Shown piece after piece: positions 1 through 9,267 of a stretch of 53,389 nucleotides of DNA. Under the pieces are notes generated by a model. It saw nothing but the letters and a program-made list of their open reading frames with translations, was not told the DNA's origin and did not search any database. The stretch comes from Acinetobacter pittii ATCC 19004 = CIP 70.29. Its GTDB lineage: Bacteria > Pseudomonadota > Gammaproteobacteria > Pseudomonadales > Moraxellaceae. Every line of letters starts with the position of its first letter. Position 1 is the first letter of the stretch. A program made the position numbers and the translations under genes. The stretch lies in the NCBI RefSeq assembly GCF_000369045.1, contig NZ_KB849789.1, positions 19,715 to 73,103 on the forward strand. Direction: 5' to 3'.

Positions 1-90
1 ACTGCACCGACTGCACCGACTGCACCGACTGCACCGACTGCACCGACTGCACCGACTGCACCGACTGCACCGACTGCACCGACTGCACCG
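1..90 (+). repeat. Ten tandem 9-bp units encoding Thr-Ala-Pro
   Basis: Ten exact copies of ACTGCACCG run from the window edge, so the true array is longer. They are in frame with the filE-like gene and encode (Thr-Ala-Pro)n, a proline-rich linker. The unit is a multiple of three, so copy-number change would lengthen or shorten the linker without a frameshift. Confidence 0.95.
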
Positions 91-954
91 CAAAAAGTCC
101 AAAATACTCAGCCTACTTCAGCAAATAGTCATGAATTAAAAACACCTATTGAAAATGTAAAACTTCAGACGGCATCTAATGATGAATGGCAGAAACAATT
201 ACTTTTAATTCCACCTCCGATCAAAAGTACTTCACAGGCTTCCCCTGAGCCAAATTCTTCACAAGATAAGTCTAAATTTACTACTATTGATGGCATAGAA
301 TATGTAAATAGTGAATATCTTGAAGACCAAGAGTTTAATTTAGAAGGAAAAAAACGTTTTTATATCGTGCCAGATGGTTTAGGCAGAACTGAGTCAATAG
401 AACGTAAAAAAGGTCTAAGTCGATCAACGTTGGATCAGCTTTTTAATCGACATACTCAAGATACAGAGTCGGCAGTGGTATTAGCGCCGACGTATATACG
501 TTTATCTTCTCAAGATTTAGAAGCAACTTTTGAACAAGATAAGTGTTTTATTAAAAATTATAATAAATCAATTAAAAAGCTCAGTATAAGTAAAGAAGTA
601 AATTTGTGGCCAAGAAAACCTCTTAAAGAAAAGTTTGAGTATGAGTTGATAAAGCTTGATCCTTCAATTCAACATTTAAAACTTATGTCATTCGCTGCTA
701 GTAATGAAAGACCTTTATATTATTGGCCTTTAGTTATTTTTTTAGATGATAAAGGGTGTATTTTAGAGGGGGTGAGCGGTTTCAAGAGTAAATCGTATCC
801 TTCTACTCTATTACAACACGCATCAATCCAAGGTGTTTTAAAATTACCACCCTTAGCACATTACATGATGTTGACGCCATTATCCTCTGCCGTAGATGTG
901 GCAGAAAATGAGTTAACGAATCAGGGACAAATTCAAATTTCAGTATTACGTTAA
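1..954 (+). CDS. filE: FilE-like putative pilus assembly protein (3' part)
   Basis: The reading frame is open from base 1 to a TAA at 952-954, so at least 317 residues of the C-terminal part are present and the start lies outside the window. It begins with the Thr-Ala-Pro repeat, continues through a low-complexity Gln/Ser/Pro/Asn stretch, and from about residue 95 becomes a globular region (GIEYVNSEYLEDQEFN onward). The last ~190 residues look like one folded domain with no obvious enzyme motif. It ends 18 bases before filF on the same strand, which suggests one operon. The name rests on the partner: in Acinetobacter a FilE-like protein precedes FilF. The function is inferred (pilus-like surface structure). 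The repeat suggests a periplasmic or surface-exposed linker. Confidence 0.7.
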   Translation, partial: TAPTAPTAPTAPTAPTAPTAPTAPTAPTAPQKVQNTQPTSANSHELKTPIENVKLQTASNDEWQKQLLLIPPPIKSTSQASPEPNSSQDKSKFTTIDGIEYVNSEYLEDQEFNLEGKKRFYIVPDGLGRTESIERKKGLSRSTLDQLFNRHTQDTESAVVLAPTYIRLSSQDLEATFEQDKCFIKNYNKSIKKLSISKEVNLWPRKPLKEKFEYELIKLDPSIQHLKLMSFAASNERPLYYWPLVIFLDDKGCILEGVSGFKSKSYPSTLLQHASIQGVLKLPPLAHYMMLTPLSSAVDVAENELTNQGQIQISVLR

Positions 955-972
955 AAATAAGTAGGATATCTA

Positions 973-2901
973 ATGAATAAAAAAGTTTTATGGCCTTTTG
1001 CACTTACCACATTGGCACTGATGCTAAACGGTTGTGGTGGTGGTAGTTCCACAATAAATGAGAATCCTACAAATGGATCAGGAGGAGCTACTGCTAATGG
1101 AAGTTGTTCCGTAACAAACAGTGATTGTCTACAATTCTCTTTAGATTACCCAATAGCGGGTATTAATTTTACCTGTAGTAGTGCAGCGAATCTAAGTTTT
1201 GTTACTAAGGCTTCTGGAAATAGTGTTATCGGATCTTGTAAAGCAGGCGATACTGCTAGTTTTTATTTGCAAGATACCAAAGCTACAAGAAAAATTGAAC
1301 TAGGCTCTGTTAAGTTAGACACTGTTTCAAAAATTCAGATGACTGTTCCGCCACGTTTGAAAGTCATGGATATGGCGATTGGATTAACTGGGCAAACACC
1401 AACCTCACTTAACCAGAATGATCCTACAGTGCGGGTTGCAATGGCATTGGTAAAACTTTTTCAAAGCGTTGGCTTAGAGAGGGGAGATCATGTTGCTGGT
1501 GATTTGCAGCCAACCCAATTTACCGATGAGAAGAAAAATACTTTAAATATTTTAGTTCAAAATATTACAGCTACAGAATGGAAAAATGGTGCTTATGCCA
1601 ATATTTTGAAACCATGGTTAGATGTAAGTCCAGTATCAGATACGCAAGCTTTTGAATTGGTAACGCAGTTGGCACACTTAAGTTTAGTAGGGTTATATCA
1701 ATCAGATTATATTACTTTGGCTGAGCCTAATTTAATATCTGAAAATTTTTATGGATGTAATTTAACTAATTTAGCAGATTGCCCAAAAAATAGCGCTAAT
1801 ACCCAACATATGTTTGGTAATTTATTCTTACTATCTGATCGTCGGGGATATACATTTGGTTATGGTTTACAATGGAAAGGAACGAGTACAATTACAAGCC
1901 AGTTAGCAATTAGTGCAGTATTAAATGTCTTGACGAAATCTAAGCCAACTCAAATGGTTGCAGACTCGCAAACTACTTGGCTTGATCCAATACAGACAGA
2001 AATTAAATCAACACAACCATTCCGTTTAAAAACTTCTAGCAATACAAATGAAGATTTAGTGATTTATCAAGGCAAATTATTGAATGATTCACTTATTGCA
2101 GGACGTGATAGTTCATATTTCGGGTTAACAAATACTAAAACTCCTAATCCTCAGCAGTATGCTTTATGGAAACAGAGTGTTGATAACCAAAATTATAATG
2201 GTTCTATGGATATTTATAAGGTAAGCCCTGCGAGCTATCTGTCTAATCAGATCTTTAAAACAGCTAATAATGTCAAATCTGGTCAAACTTATATTTTCCC
2301 ATTATATGCAACTCTAAACTTTAAATTTGATACAGCAGGAATTGCCCCTATTGATTTGGGTATTGTAGTTGATGAAAATGGAGACATTAGAACAGATATT
2401 AAACCTAATGCTACTGCAACAGACATGTCTGGTCAGTGTGGAGTGGTTTCGAATACGAGTTTAATTGATAACAATGGCGTTCAGCAGTACAGAATTGGCA
2501 CAACTGGAGGAACAGAGTCGGCCACCAATGATAAGTCAATTACAGTAAGAATGATTTTTGGGGTGCCTCAATTAGGGAATTTAAATGGCATTGTGGTAGG
2601 CCTAAATTCAAATGTAGTTCAAAGTACTTCTCAAACTGGTAGCCAAACTTTACTTGTAAGTGGCGCAAAAATTAACGTTGCTAATCTATTACAAGGGCAG
2701 ACCAGTGGTGCGAATCTTACTACCTATGATAACAAAACAGTTTCATGGTTAAATCCGTATGCTTTCTATCAACAAGTTTATAATAATATTAAAGATATTT
2801 CACCTGCTCCGACTGAGACTGAAAAAGCTTTAGGTCAACGTATGGCTGGAACTGTGACACTTAGAACAGCTGATTGTTATCAGATTAAGACTAAATCTTA
2901 A
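973..2901 (+). CDS. filF: FilF-like putative pilus assembly lipoprotein
   Basis: A 642-residue protein. The N terminus has a short basic start, a hydrophobic core and a lipobox (LMLNGC, Cys21), followed by a Gly/Ser-rich linker, so it should be an outer-membrane-anchored lipoprotein. Further cysteines occur around residues 45-51, 68, 89, 261-270 and near the C terminus (DCYQIK), allowing disulfides in the periplasm. The ATG is preceded by AGGA at proper spacing. Length and N terminus agree with the Acinetobacter FilF protein, which I know as a surface antigen annotated as pilus assembly. It is the last gene of the operon, with a strong terminator 18 bases after its stop. No catalytic motif is seen. 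Confidence 0.8.
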   Translation: MNKKVLWPFALTTLALMLNGCGGGSSTINENPTNGSGGATANGSCSVTNSDCLQFSLDYPIAGINFTCSSAANLSFVTKASGNSVIGSCKAGDTASFYLQDTKATRKIELGSVKLDTVSKIQMTVPPRLKVMDMAIGLTGQTPTSLNQNDPTVRVAMALVKLFQSVGLERGDHVAGDLQPTQFTDEKKNTLNILVQNITATEWKNGAYANILKPWLDVSPVSDTQAFELVTQLAHLSLVGLYQSDYITLAEPNLISENFYGCNLTNLADCPKNSANTQHMFGNLFLLSDRRGYTFGYGLQWKGTSTITSQLAISAVLNVLTKSKPTQMVADSQTTWLDPIQTEIKSTQPFRLKTSSNTNEDLVIYQGKLLNDSLIAGRDSSYFGLTNTKTPNPQQYALWKQSVDNQNYNGSMDIYKVSPASYLSNQIFKTANNVKSGQTYIFPLYATLNFKFDTAGIAPIDLGIVVDENGDIRTDIKPNATATDMSGQCGVVSNTSLIDNNGVQQYRIGTTGGTESATNDKSITVRMIFGVPQLGNLNGIVVGLNSNVVQSTSQTGSQTLLVSGAKINVANLLQGQTSGANLTTYDNKTVSWLNPYAFYQQVYNNIKDISPAPTETEKALGQRMAGTVTLRTADCYQIKTKS

Positions 2902-2918
2902 AAAAATAAAAGACATAT

Positions 2919-2946
2919 AAAAAAGACCGCGAAAGCGGTCTTTTTT
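2919..2946. terminator. Bidirectional intrinsic terminator
   Basis: A 12-bp perfect stem (A6-GACCGC / GCGGTC-T6) with a GAAA tetraloop. It lies between the convergent filF and Nudix genes and has A/T runs on both sides, so it can serve both. Confidence 0.93.
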
Positions 2947-2959
2947 ATTATCTAATTGA

Positions 2960-3508
2960 TTAACCTGTATGGTCTAAACGAGTACCCAAAGTTTCAAGAT
3001 GTGTTGGAAAAACTTGTTTCTTACGATCTTCAAAATAATGTCTTAATGTATGTTCGACACTAGGAAAGGCCAGTTCTCCCCATGGAATTTCATGCTCTTC
3101 AAACAGACGACTTTCGATGCTTTCTTCACCAGCACCAAAAATGCCATCTTTCAGCTGTGCTTTGAAAAGAACATAAATTTGACCAATACGCGGAATATTG
3201 TACATACAATAAAGTTGTTCTATTTCTATCTCGGCTTCTGCTTCTTCACGAGTTTCACGTGCTGCACCTTGTTCCATGGTTTCGAACAATTCCATATAAC
3301 CAGCAGGTAATGTCCATAAGCCATAACGAGGTTCAATCGCACGACGACAAAGTAATACTTTGTCTTCCCATAACGCTAAGGCACCGCAGATTACTTTGGG
3401 GTTTTCATAATGAATATTTCCACAATGAGTACAAACACGGCGTACTTTATGATCACCTAAAGGAATTTTTTGTTCGGTTTTATGCCCACACGCTACACAG
3501 AAACTCAT
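2960..3508 (-). CDS. Nudix hydrolase with N-terminal zinc ribbon
   Basis: A 182-residue Nudix pyrophosphatase. A Cys4 zinc ribbon (CVACG ... CTHCG, about residues 4-35) precedes the Nudix domain. The Nudix box is clear (GYMELFE ... ARETREEAEAE, about residues 73-95) and carries the metal-binding REXXEE. The zinc-ribbon/Nudix arrangement resembles NADH pyrophosphatase-like and ADP-ribose hydrolase-like proteins; the substrate cannot be read from sequence. I prefer the start at MSFCVACG (ATG at 3508). A start three codons upstream is possible, and neither has a strong ribosome site. It stands alone, convergent to filF and divergent from the next gene. Confidence 0.85.
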   Translation of the reverse strand: MSFCVACGHKTEQKIPLGDHKVRRVCTHCGNIHYENPKVICGALALWEDKVLLCRRAIEPRYGLWTLPAGYMELFETMEQGAARETREEAEAEIEIEQLYCMYNIPRIGQIYVLFKAQLKDGIFGAGEESIESRLFEEHEIPWGELAFPSVEHTLRHYFEDRKKQVFPTHLETLGTRLDHTG

Positions 3509-3631
3509 AATTATCATCGAGTATAGAGATGCCTCAGCATAACTGAATTTTTAGACTTACGCATCAACTCTATTCCCTAACTTTGATTTTCAGATATGAT
3601 GCAAAGAGAGACAGAATAATAGGTGAATGGT

Positions 3632-4249
3632 ATGGAAGAGCACTTGCTAACACAAAAGTTACAGCAAAGATTACGCTTTTCCACCCGCATACAAGAAGCA
3701 CAAGCTGCAGTACTTATTGCTATTACGAATGAGAATGATCCAAAGGTACTGCTTACACGCCGTTCAATACATATGAACAACCATGCGGGGGAAGTTTCTT
3801 TTCCGGGTGGAAAGCGTGACCCCAGTGATACGAGTAATATTGTTGTAGCGTTGAGAGAGGCTCAAGAAGAGACAGCTTTAAATCCGTTTGATGTACAGTT
3901 GTTAGGTGATTTGCCGATGCAGCGTGCAAGAAGCGGTTTGTCTGTAAAACCGATCGTTGGGCTTATTCCTCCTGAGGTCACTTTAATACCTCAGCCTACT
4001 GAAATTGATCGAATTTTCTTTGTCCCATTACAGCAGCTTATCGAGACGCGGCCAACACCTTATGAAGTCCGATATGCTCATCAGTCTTTATACTTCCCAA
4101 GCTTACAGATTGATAATGAAATTATTTGGGGCTTAACTGCTCGTATGTTAGTTGCTCTGTTTAAATATGGATTGGGTTATCAAAAAGATTGGCCATTTTT
4201 ACTCAACTCACCAACCTTTGGAATGCCAAAGTTTTCTCATAAAAAATAA
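3632..4249 (+). CDS. CoA pyrophosphatase (NudL-like Nudix)
   Basis: About 205 residues. It carries the UPF0035 CoA-pyrophosphatase signature (LLTRRS then HAGEVSFPGG, about residues 46-65) directly before a Nudix box ending in REAQEETAL. In this family the enzyme cleaves CoA and its derivatives to 4'-phosphopantetheine and 3',5'-ADP. A Nudix helix position usually Glu is Asp (PSDTS), a minor variant. The ATG at 3632 has AGG eight bases upstream; a GTG at 3623 is possible but less well placed. It is followed 19 bases later by the gamma-carbonic anhydrase gene, so they are probably co-transcribed. Confidence 0.85.
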   Translation: MEEHLLTQKLQQRLRFSTRIQEAQAAVLIAITNENDPKVLLTRRSIHMNNHAGEVSFPGGKRDPSDTSNIVVALREAQEETALNPFDVQLLGDLPMQRARSGLSVKPIVGLIPPEVTLIPQPTEIDRIFFVPLQQLIETRPTPYEVRYAHQSLYFPSLQIDNEIIWGLTARMLVALFKYGLGYQKDWPFLLNSPTFGMPKFSHKK

Positions 4250-4268
4250 AGATTAGGATTGATAAATT

Positions 4269-4799
4269 ATGATGTATTGCTATCAAGGACAGCACCCAAA
4301 AGCCTTACATGAACCATGGGATGGCTGGGTTGCTCCAACTGCAACGCTAATTGGACAAGTAGAGTTAGGGCGTCAAGTCAGCATTTGGTTTGGTGCAGTA
4401 GTTCGTGCTGATAACTGTGTCGTTCGGATTGGTGATTTCTCTAATATTCAAGAAAATTCTGTCTTACATACCGATGCTGGACTTGAGTTAAATATTGGTG
4501 AATATGTCACCGTTGGACATAAAGTCATGCTGCATGGTTGTACGATTGGTGATAATAGTTTGATTGGTATGAACGCCGTAATTTTAAATCGGGCAGTGAT
4601 TGGTAAAAATTGTATTATCGGTGCTAATGCTTTAATTCCTGAAGGGAAGGTGATTCCAGATAATTCAGTGGTGATGGGTTCACCAGGCAAAATTATCAAA
4701 ACTTTAGATGAAGATGGGGCAGCGAAAATACGCTTGAGCGCATTACATTATGCTGAACACTTTAAGAGCTATGCAGATTTAAAAGAGTTTCACTTTTAA
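4269..4799 (+). CDS. Gamma-carbonic anhydrase family protein
   Basis: 176 residues, made mostly of hexapeptide repeats typical of a left-handed beta-helix (for example IGDNSLIGMNAVILN and IGKNCIIGANALI). Three histidines (SVLHTD, VGHKVMLHG) occupy the usual zinc-ligand positions. Members include Cam-type carbonic anhydrases and the YrdA/PaaY group, in which anhydrase activity is often weak or unproven. Length fits a trimeric single-domain member. A terminator follows 24 bases after the stop, ending this two-gene unit. Confidence 0.88.
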   Translation: MMYCYQGQHPKALHEPWDGWVAPTATLIGQVELGRQVSIWFGAVVRADNCVVRIGDFSNIQENSVLHTDAGLELNIGEYVTVGHKVMLHGCTIGDNSLIGMNAVILNRAVIGKNCIIGANALIPEGKVIPDNSVVMGSPGKIIKTLDEDGAAKIRLSALHYAEHFKSYADLKEFHF

Positions 4800-4823
4800 A
4801 ATCTTTTAATAAGTTATTTTCTA

Positions 4824-4848
4824 TGCCAAGCACAAGCTTGGCATTTTT
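4824..4848 (+). terminator. Intrinsic terminator after gamma-CA gene
   Basis: An 8-bp perfect stem TGCCAAGC/GCTTGGCA with an ACAA loop, followed by TTTTT. Confidence 0.92.
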
Positions 4849-4934
4849 ATTTAGAGATAGAACAACTCGCCTATCAGAGCCGAGTGGGGTATCATAACCC
4901 TCGTTTTTAATCTGATTTAATACTAAGGTTGTGC

Positions 4935-5600
4935 ATGAAATTGCTGGCGTTGGAAACTGCAAATGAGCAGTGTTCTATTTCATTAGTCGATGAAACCCAA
5001 GAACTGTTTTTTCAACTCGATACGCGGGCGAAAGCACAAACCCAGACCATTTTGCCTATGATTGAGCAAGGGCTACAACAAACAGGTCTTGAAGTTGCTG
5101 GTTTGGATGCGATTGCCTTTAGCCGGGGGCCAGGTTCTTTTAGTGGTGTTCGAATTAATGCTGCTGTTGCTCAGGCTTTAGCTTGGTCACAAGATTTACC
5201 AGTAATTCCCGTTTCTACATTGCAAGCTTTAGCACAAGCTGCTTACCGACTTGAAGGTTTGGAACAAGTGACTGCGGTGCTCGATGCGCGTATGAATGAA
5301 GTTTACATTGCAAGTTTTGTTCTAGATGAACAAGGAATTATGCAGTGTATTGATGAAGAAAAATTAATGAGCTATGAGCCAGCAGCAGCTTATGCAAAAC
5401 ATTGCTTAATTGGTTCGGGCGCCAAGCTACTTCAAGCTGATGCAGAGCATCAAACAATCACTGCAACTGCACAGGATATTGCTTCTATTGCACGTGTCTA
5501 TGCTACACAAAAGCAATGGGTGGATGCCGAGCATGCTTTGCCAGTTTATTTACGTGATGATGCGTGGAAAAAGATAGCGGATCAGGGTAAAGCAAAGTAA
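4935..5600 (+). CDS. tsaB: tRNA threonylcarbamoyladenosine biosynthesis protein TsaB
   Basis: 221 residues. It starts [16 protein letters not shown] and contains [15 protein letters not shown] (about residues 58-72), the ASKHA-type motif of TsaB. It is the non-catalytic partner of TsaD/TsaE in t6A modification at position 37 of ANN-decoding tRNAs. The ATG at 4935 has AAGG six bases upstream; a TTG two codons earlier is much less likely. It is followed after 11 bases by rsmJ, so two RNA-modification genes appear to form an operon. Confidence 0.93.
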   Translation: MKLLALETANEQCSISLVDETQELFFQLDTRAKAQTQTILPMIEQGLQQTGLEVAGLDAIAFSRGPGSFSGVRINAAVAQALAWSQDLPVIPVSTLQALAQAAYRLEGLEQVTAVLDARMNEVYIASFVLDEQGIMQCIDEEKLMSYEPAAAYAKHCLIGSGAKLLQADAEHQTITATAQDIASIARVYATQKQWVDAEHALPVYLRDDAWKKIADQGKAK

Positions 5601-5611
5601 AGGCAGTACTC

Positions 5612-6403
5612 ATGCATATATATTTTGAAGAAGATTTTCAAGAACAAGCACAGCACTACCAAGCTGTGCTTTGTTCTAGAGGTGTGACTGTCGATTTACA
5701 GCCAATTGAAAAGCTGAATGCACGGTTTTTACGCTTCAATCCTGAAATTGCCCTTTGTGTAGATGAAAACGGACTTTGGTTATCTGCTAATGGCATGAAA
5801 ATGCAGCCTGACTGGAAAGCTGAAATTCCACGTTTAAAACGTGCAAGTCTTAAATCGGAAATGATTGCCCGTGCTTGTCAGTTAGGTGAAAAGCCGGTAC
5901 TGGTTGATGCTACAGCGGGTTTAGGCCATGACAGCTTACTTATGGCTTATCTAGGTGCCCAAATCCAGCTCGTTGAGCGCCATCCGATTTTATTTACTTT
6001 ACTTGAAGATTCGAAAGCTCAGGCGGAACGTGATCCATTCTTAAGTCAATTTATGGATCGTATTCAACTGATCTTTGCTGACTCTGGGAGCTATTTACAG
6101 CAATTACATCAAGAAGCAAAAACGGTTGATGTAGTCTATCTTGACCCGATGTTCCCACAGCGCGACCAAAATCAACAAGCAATTAAAAAACAAGCTCAAG
6201 TCAAAAAACAAATGCAACTTTTACATCTTCTTTTACCCGAAGATGGTGAGATGGATTTGGGGGATAATTTGCTAGTTTTGGCACAGAGAGTTGCTAAACG
6301 TGTAGTCGTTAAGCGGCCACGCCATGCTATTTTCTTGGCAAATCAAGAGCCAGCTCATCAATGGCAAGGGGATGCTTGTCGTTTTGATGCGTATTTTCAG
6401 TAG
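5612..6403 (+). CDS. rsmJ: 16S rRNA (guanine1516-N2)-methyltransferase RsmJ
   Basis: 263 residues. A class I SAM-dependent methyltransferase with the glycine-rich SAM motif [13 protein letters not shown] (about residues 98-110) and the catalytic-type motif VVYLDPMFP (about 173-181). These are the hallmarks of RsmJ/YhiQ, which methylates G1516 of 16S rRNA. It follows tsaB closely on the same strand and is probably co-transcribed. Confidence 0.92.
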   Translation: MHIYFEEDFQEQAQHYQAVLCSRGVTVDLQPIEKLNARFLRFNPEIALCVDENGLWLSANGMKMQPDWKAEIPRLKRASLKSEMIARACQLGEKPVLVDATAGLGHDSLLMAYLGAQIQLVERHPILFTLLEDSKAQAERDPFLSQFMDRIQLIFADSGSYLQQLHQEAKTVDVVYLDPMFPQRDQNQQAIKKQAQVKKQMQLLHLLLPEDGEMDLGDNLLVLAQRVAKRVVVKRPRHAIFLANQEPAHQWQGDACRFDAYFQ

Positions 6404-6488
6404 GCTTATGTAAGGTTAGGTTTTATTGCTTGAATAATGCACAAATATATGTGATATAGTTCAAAAGCATGATTGCTAAAATTCTTAG

Positions 6489-6511
6489 CAGGCATACACT
6501 TAAGATGCCTG
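6489..6511. promoter_or_regulatory. 7-bp inverted repeat in leader of C13 peptidase gene
   Basis: CAGGCAT and ATGCCTG are separated by 9 bases, 28 bases before the peptidase ATG. It lacks a U-run, so it may be an operator or a 5'UTR hairpin rather than a terminator. Confidence 0.35.
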
Positions 6512-6539
6512 TCAAAAACGAAATTTTTGAAAACCTTTT

Positions 6540-7991
6540 ATGATTGATCTTAAACCCTCCATTAACTTTTGGCATGATTTTAAAAGCAACCAAATTGCCG
6601 GAATGTGGCTGTTTTTGGGGTCAAGACGTTCTCTACAAATTGTACATCCATCTATTCTTCAGCTTATTGTTTGGGGAATTTTAGGAGGATGTACCAACTC
6701 TCTTTACAGCTGGCTTGTAGCTGGTCAAATCGGTGATTTTAATTCACAAGGTTTAATTGGTTATGCGCTTTGGCCATTCATTGCTTTAATTGTTGGTATT
6801 TTCTTATCACAGCGAACCAACCAACCTCGCTTAATGCTAGTTCCTGCTTTACTTTGGCTGGTTCTAGATACAAATATCTTATTAATTCAATGTTTAATCC
6901 AGTATTTGGGGTCTAACGGTTATCTCAACTTTATTCCCGATGCTATTTATAACGGAATTTTACCGAGCTTATTTGTAGCTTTATTCGTGTGGCAAAGTTT
7001 AGCGGTAATTTGGGTGTTCTCACGTGAGCTTAAATGGCCATGGTGGGAACGTGCATTGGTTATGGTTGCGACTATTGCAACGATGGTGGTTTGGCAACTT
7101 TCTGTAAAAGATCAACCGATTTGGAAGGTTGAAGATTCGACTCCAACGTTTGCTGAAGATGCTTTTTATGCGCAAAGTAAACTTTTAAATGATTCTTTAG
7201 AGCAAGTTCAATATGGTGAGCTCGCTAAAAGCCATTGGTATTTTTTAGGTGTTGCTGGCGATAGTTATCAAGATGTTTTTAAATCGGAAGTAGTCCGTAT
7301 TAAAGAGCAGTTTGATACACGTTTCGGAACGATTGGCCGTTCGATGATGCTGGTTAATAATCCAGATACCCGCACAGAAATTCCAATTGCCTCTAAAACC
7401 AGTATTGAGTTAGCCCTACGCCGTATGGGCCAGCAAATGAACCGTGATAGCGATGTCTTATTTCTATATATGACTTCACACGGTGAACAAAATCACTTCG
7501 AAATTGAAAATGCGCCATTAGATTTAGGGCAAGTAGACCCGAAATGGTTACGTGAAGCACTTGATAAATCCGGTATTCGCTGGCGTGTGATTGTCATCTC
7601 TGCCTGTTATTCAGGAAGCTTTATTCCTGCTTTACAGTCTCCTGATACTTTAATTATTACCGCATCTGCCGCTGATAAAACTTCTTTTGGATGTAATAAC
7701 GAAGCTGACTATACCTATTTCGGTCGGGCTTTCTTTGATTTGGCTATGCGAGAGCAATCGTCAATGAAAGACTCATTTAACACAGCTAAGCAAACAGTAA
7801 CCAAATGGGAAGTAGCTCAAGGTGTTGAACCTTCAGAGCCTCAGTGGATGATTGGTAAAAATATGGAACTTATGCTACCTCAATTGGAAAAGTATCTATT
7901 TCCTCAGCAAAATACGGGTAGTGTAGATATTGCTCAAACAAAAACAGAGGCTAAAAACGATGCAACTCCTGCAAAAAAACCGCTGCTTTGA
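6540..7991 (+). CDS. Membrane-anchored C13 (legumain-like) peptidase
   Basis: 483 residues. The first ~210 residues hold five or six hydrophobic segments (for example IVWGILGGC, YALWPFIALIVGIFL, MLVPALLWLVLDTNILLIQCLI, VMVATIATMVVWQL). The remainder is a soluble caspase-fold domain with the catalytic His in MTSHGEQNHF (about residues 311-320) and the catalytic Cys in VISACYSGSF (about 351-360). Family C13 peptidases cleave after Asn or Asp, or act as transamidases; the bacterial substrate is unknown. Its last 32 bases overlap the start of fghA in another frame, so translation is probably coupled. Attachment of a C13 domain to a polytopic membrane domain is the notable feature. Confidence 0.82.
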   Translation: MIDLKPSINFWHDFKSNQIAGMWLFLGSRRSLQIVHPSILQLIVWGILGGCTNSLYSWLVAGQIGDFNSQGLIGYALWPFIALIVGIFLSQRTNQPRLMLVPALLWLVLDTNILLIQCLIQYLGSNGYLNFIPDAIYNGILPSLFVALFVWQSLAVIWVFSRELKWPWWERALVMVATIATMVVWQLSVKDQPIWKVEDSTPTFAEDAFYAQSKLLNDSLEQVQYGELAKSHWYFLGVAGDSYQDVFKSEVVRIKEQFDTRFGTIGRSMMLVNNPDTRTEIPIASKTSIELALRRMGQQMNRDSDVLFLYMTSHGEQNHFEIENAPLDLGQVDPKWLREALDKSGIRWRVIVISACYSGSFIPALQSPDTLIITASAADKTSFGCNNEADYTYFGRAFFDLAMREQSSMKDSFNTAKQTVTKWEVAQGVEPSEPQWMIGKNMELMLPQLEKYLFPQQNTGSVDIAQTKTEAKNDATPAKKPLL

Positions 7992-8805
7992 GGGCGAGCA
8001 GCGTATATACCAATTTGAATCTTCTTATTTAAAAGGACCAGCGAAGTTTGGTGTTTATTTACCACCAGCAGCTCTAGAAGGTAAAGCTTGCTCAACTTTG
8101 TTTTACTTAGCTGGGTTAACATGTACTGAAGAAACCTTTGCCATTAAAGCACATGCGCAACATATGGCAGCACAACTCAGCTTAATATTGATTACCCCAG
8201 ACACTTCTCCTCGTGGAGAGCAAGTTGCAGCAGGGGATAACTGGGATTTAGGTCAAGGTGCGGGCTTTTATATTAATGCTACGCAAGCGCCATGGTCTGA
8301 GCATTATCAAATGGAAAGCTATTTAATTGATGAGTTATATCCACTCATTTTAAAAAGCTTTCCTGTAAACGCTCAACAAGTTGGTATCTTTGGACACTCA
8401 ATGGGTGGCCACGGTGCATTAACTTTAGCGTTTAAATATCCTGAAAAATTTAAGTCGGTATCTGCTTTTGCTCCGATCTGTGCACCAACAGAGTGTGCAT
8501 GGGGTGACAAAGCCTTTAGTCATTATTTAGGTGCAGACCGCGCTAGCTGGTTGGCTCATGATGCCACCGCTTTAGTCTCAAAGAATGGTGCAATATTTAG
8601 CGAAATTTTGGTGGATCAGGGGTTAGATGACCAATTTTATGAACAGCTTCACCCTGAAAAATTTAAGCAAGCATGTTTAAAAGCAGGACAGCCTTTAACT
8701 TTAAGACAACATGCTGGCTATGATCATGGTTATTATTTTATTCAAACCTTTATGGATGAGCACTTACAGTTTCATGCAATCCAGTTAGAAAAGGTATCTG
8801 GTTAA
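7960..8805 (+). CDS. fghA: S-formylglutathione hydrolase
   Basis: 281 residues, an alpha/beta-hydrolase of the esterase D family. The nucleophile elbow GHSMGGHG is at about residues 144-151, the catalytic Asp lies in the LVDQGLDDQF region and the His in YDHGYYF. The enzyme hydrolyses S-formylglutathione to formate and glutathione in formaldehyde detoxification. The ATG at 7960 lies inside the preceding C13 gene (32-base overlap) and has AGAGG nine bases upstream. A longer in-frame start is less plausible. No formaldehyde dehydrogenase gene is adjacent in this window. Confidence 0.9.
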   Translation: MQLLQKNRCFEGEQRIYQFESSYLKGPAKFGVYLPPAALEGKACSTLFYLAGLTCTEETFAIKAHAQHMAAQLSLILITPDTSPRGEQVAAGDNWDLGQGAGFYINATQAPWSEHYQMESYLIDELYPLILKSFPVNAQQVGIFGHSMGGHGALTLAFKYPEKFKSVSAFAPICAPTECAWGDKAFSHYLGADRASWLAHDATALVSKNGAIFSEILVDQGLDDQFYEQLHPEKFKQACLKAGQPLTLRQHAGYDHGYYFIQTFMDEHLQFHAIQLEKVSG

Positions 8806-8810
8806 TTAAT

Positions 8811-9083
8811 TTAGTGTTGCCATTCAACTTGAAATTCTTGTTGAGCCATACGGTTTAGATGATCAAGAACAACTTTTTCTAAGTGGTTGTGGTCATCTAA
8901 CTGACTATCAATAGCAACGTTTAACTGCTCTGTTTCTGGTGCAAGCGTAATCGTTGCTGTAGGCATTAAGATTTTAAAATCCTGTTCAGTTTCTTGTACT
9001 TCAAATTTGTGTTTCCAATGATTAACTAGACGTTTTGCAATGCGTTTTCCATCGTTTGTTAATAGATGAGTTGTGCTTTTCAT
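8811..9083 (-). CDS. DUF2218 family protein
   Basis: 90 residues, starting MKSTTHLLTNDGKRIAKRLVNHW. It matches the small DUF2218 family, often found near siderophore or iron genes; the function is unknown. The ATG at 9083 has GAGGA six bases upstream on the minus strand. It is convergent with fghA (stops five bases apart) and divergent from rpe, with a perfect inverted repeat in the shared promoter region. Confidence 0.8.
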   Translation of the reverse strand: MKSTTHLLTNDGKRIAKRLVNHWKHKFEVQETEQDFKILMPTATITLAPETEQLNVAIDSQLDDHNHLEKVVLDHLNRMAQQEFQVEWQH

Positions 9084-9146
9084 TATCAATCCTCACATTG
9101 GTTTAATGTACCTTAACAAATTCGTTTCGCCGTTAGCATTCTATTG

Positions 9147-9165
9147 TTGCAACGTTACGTTGCAA
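9147..9165. promoter_or_regulatory. Perfect 9-1-9 inverted repeat between DUF2218 gene and rpe
   Basis: TTGCAACGT-T-ACGTTGCAA, perfectly symmetric, with no U-run. It lies 64 bases upstream of the DUF2218 ATG and 102 upstream of rpe. The form fits a dimeric repressor operator; the regulator is not identifiable from this window. Confidence 0.5.
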
Positions 9166-9267
9166 GTTTGAAATGTTGTCATTTAAGCAAGGAAGGGCGG
9201 GCTAAGTAGGTTCTTTTTTGTTATAATTTTTAGCCTCTCCTTAAACTTCTAGCCAGGTCATCCACCT

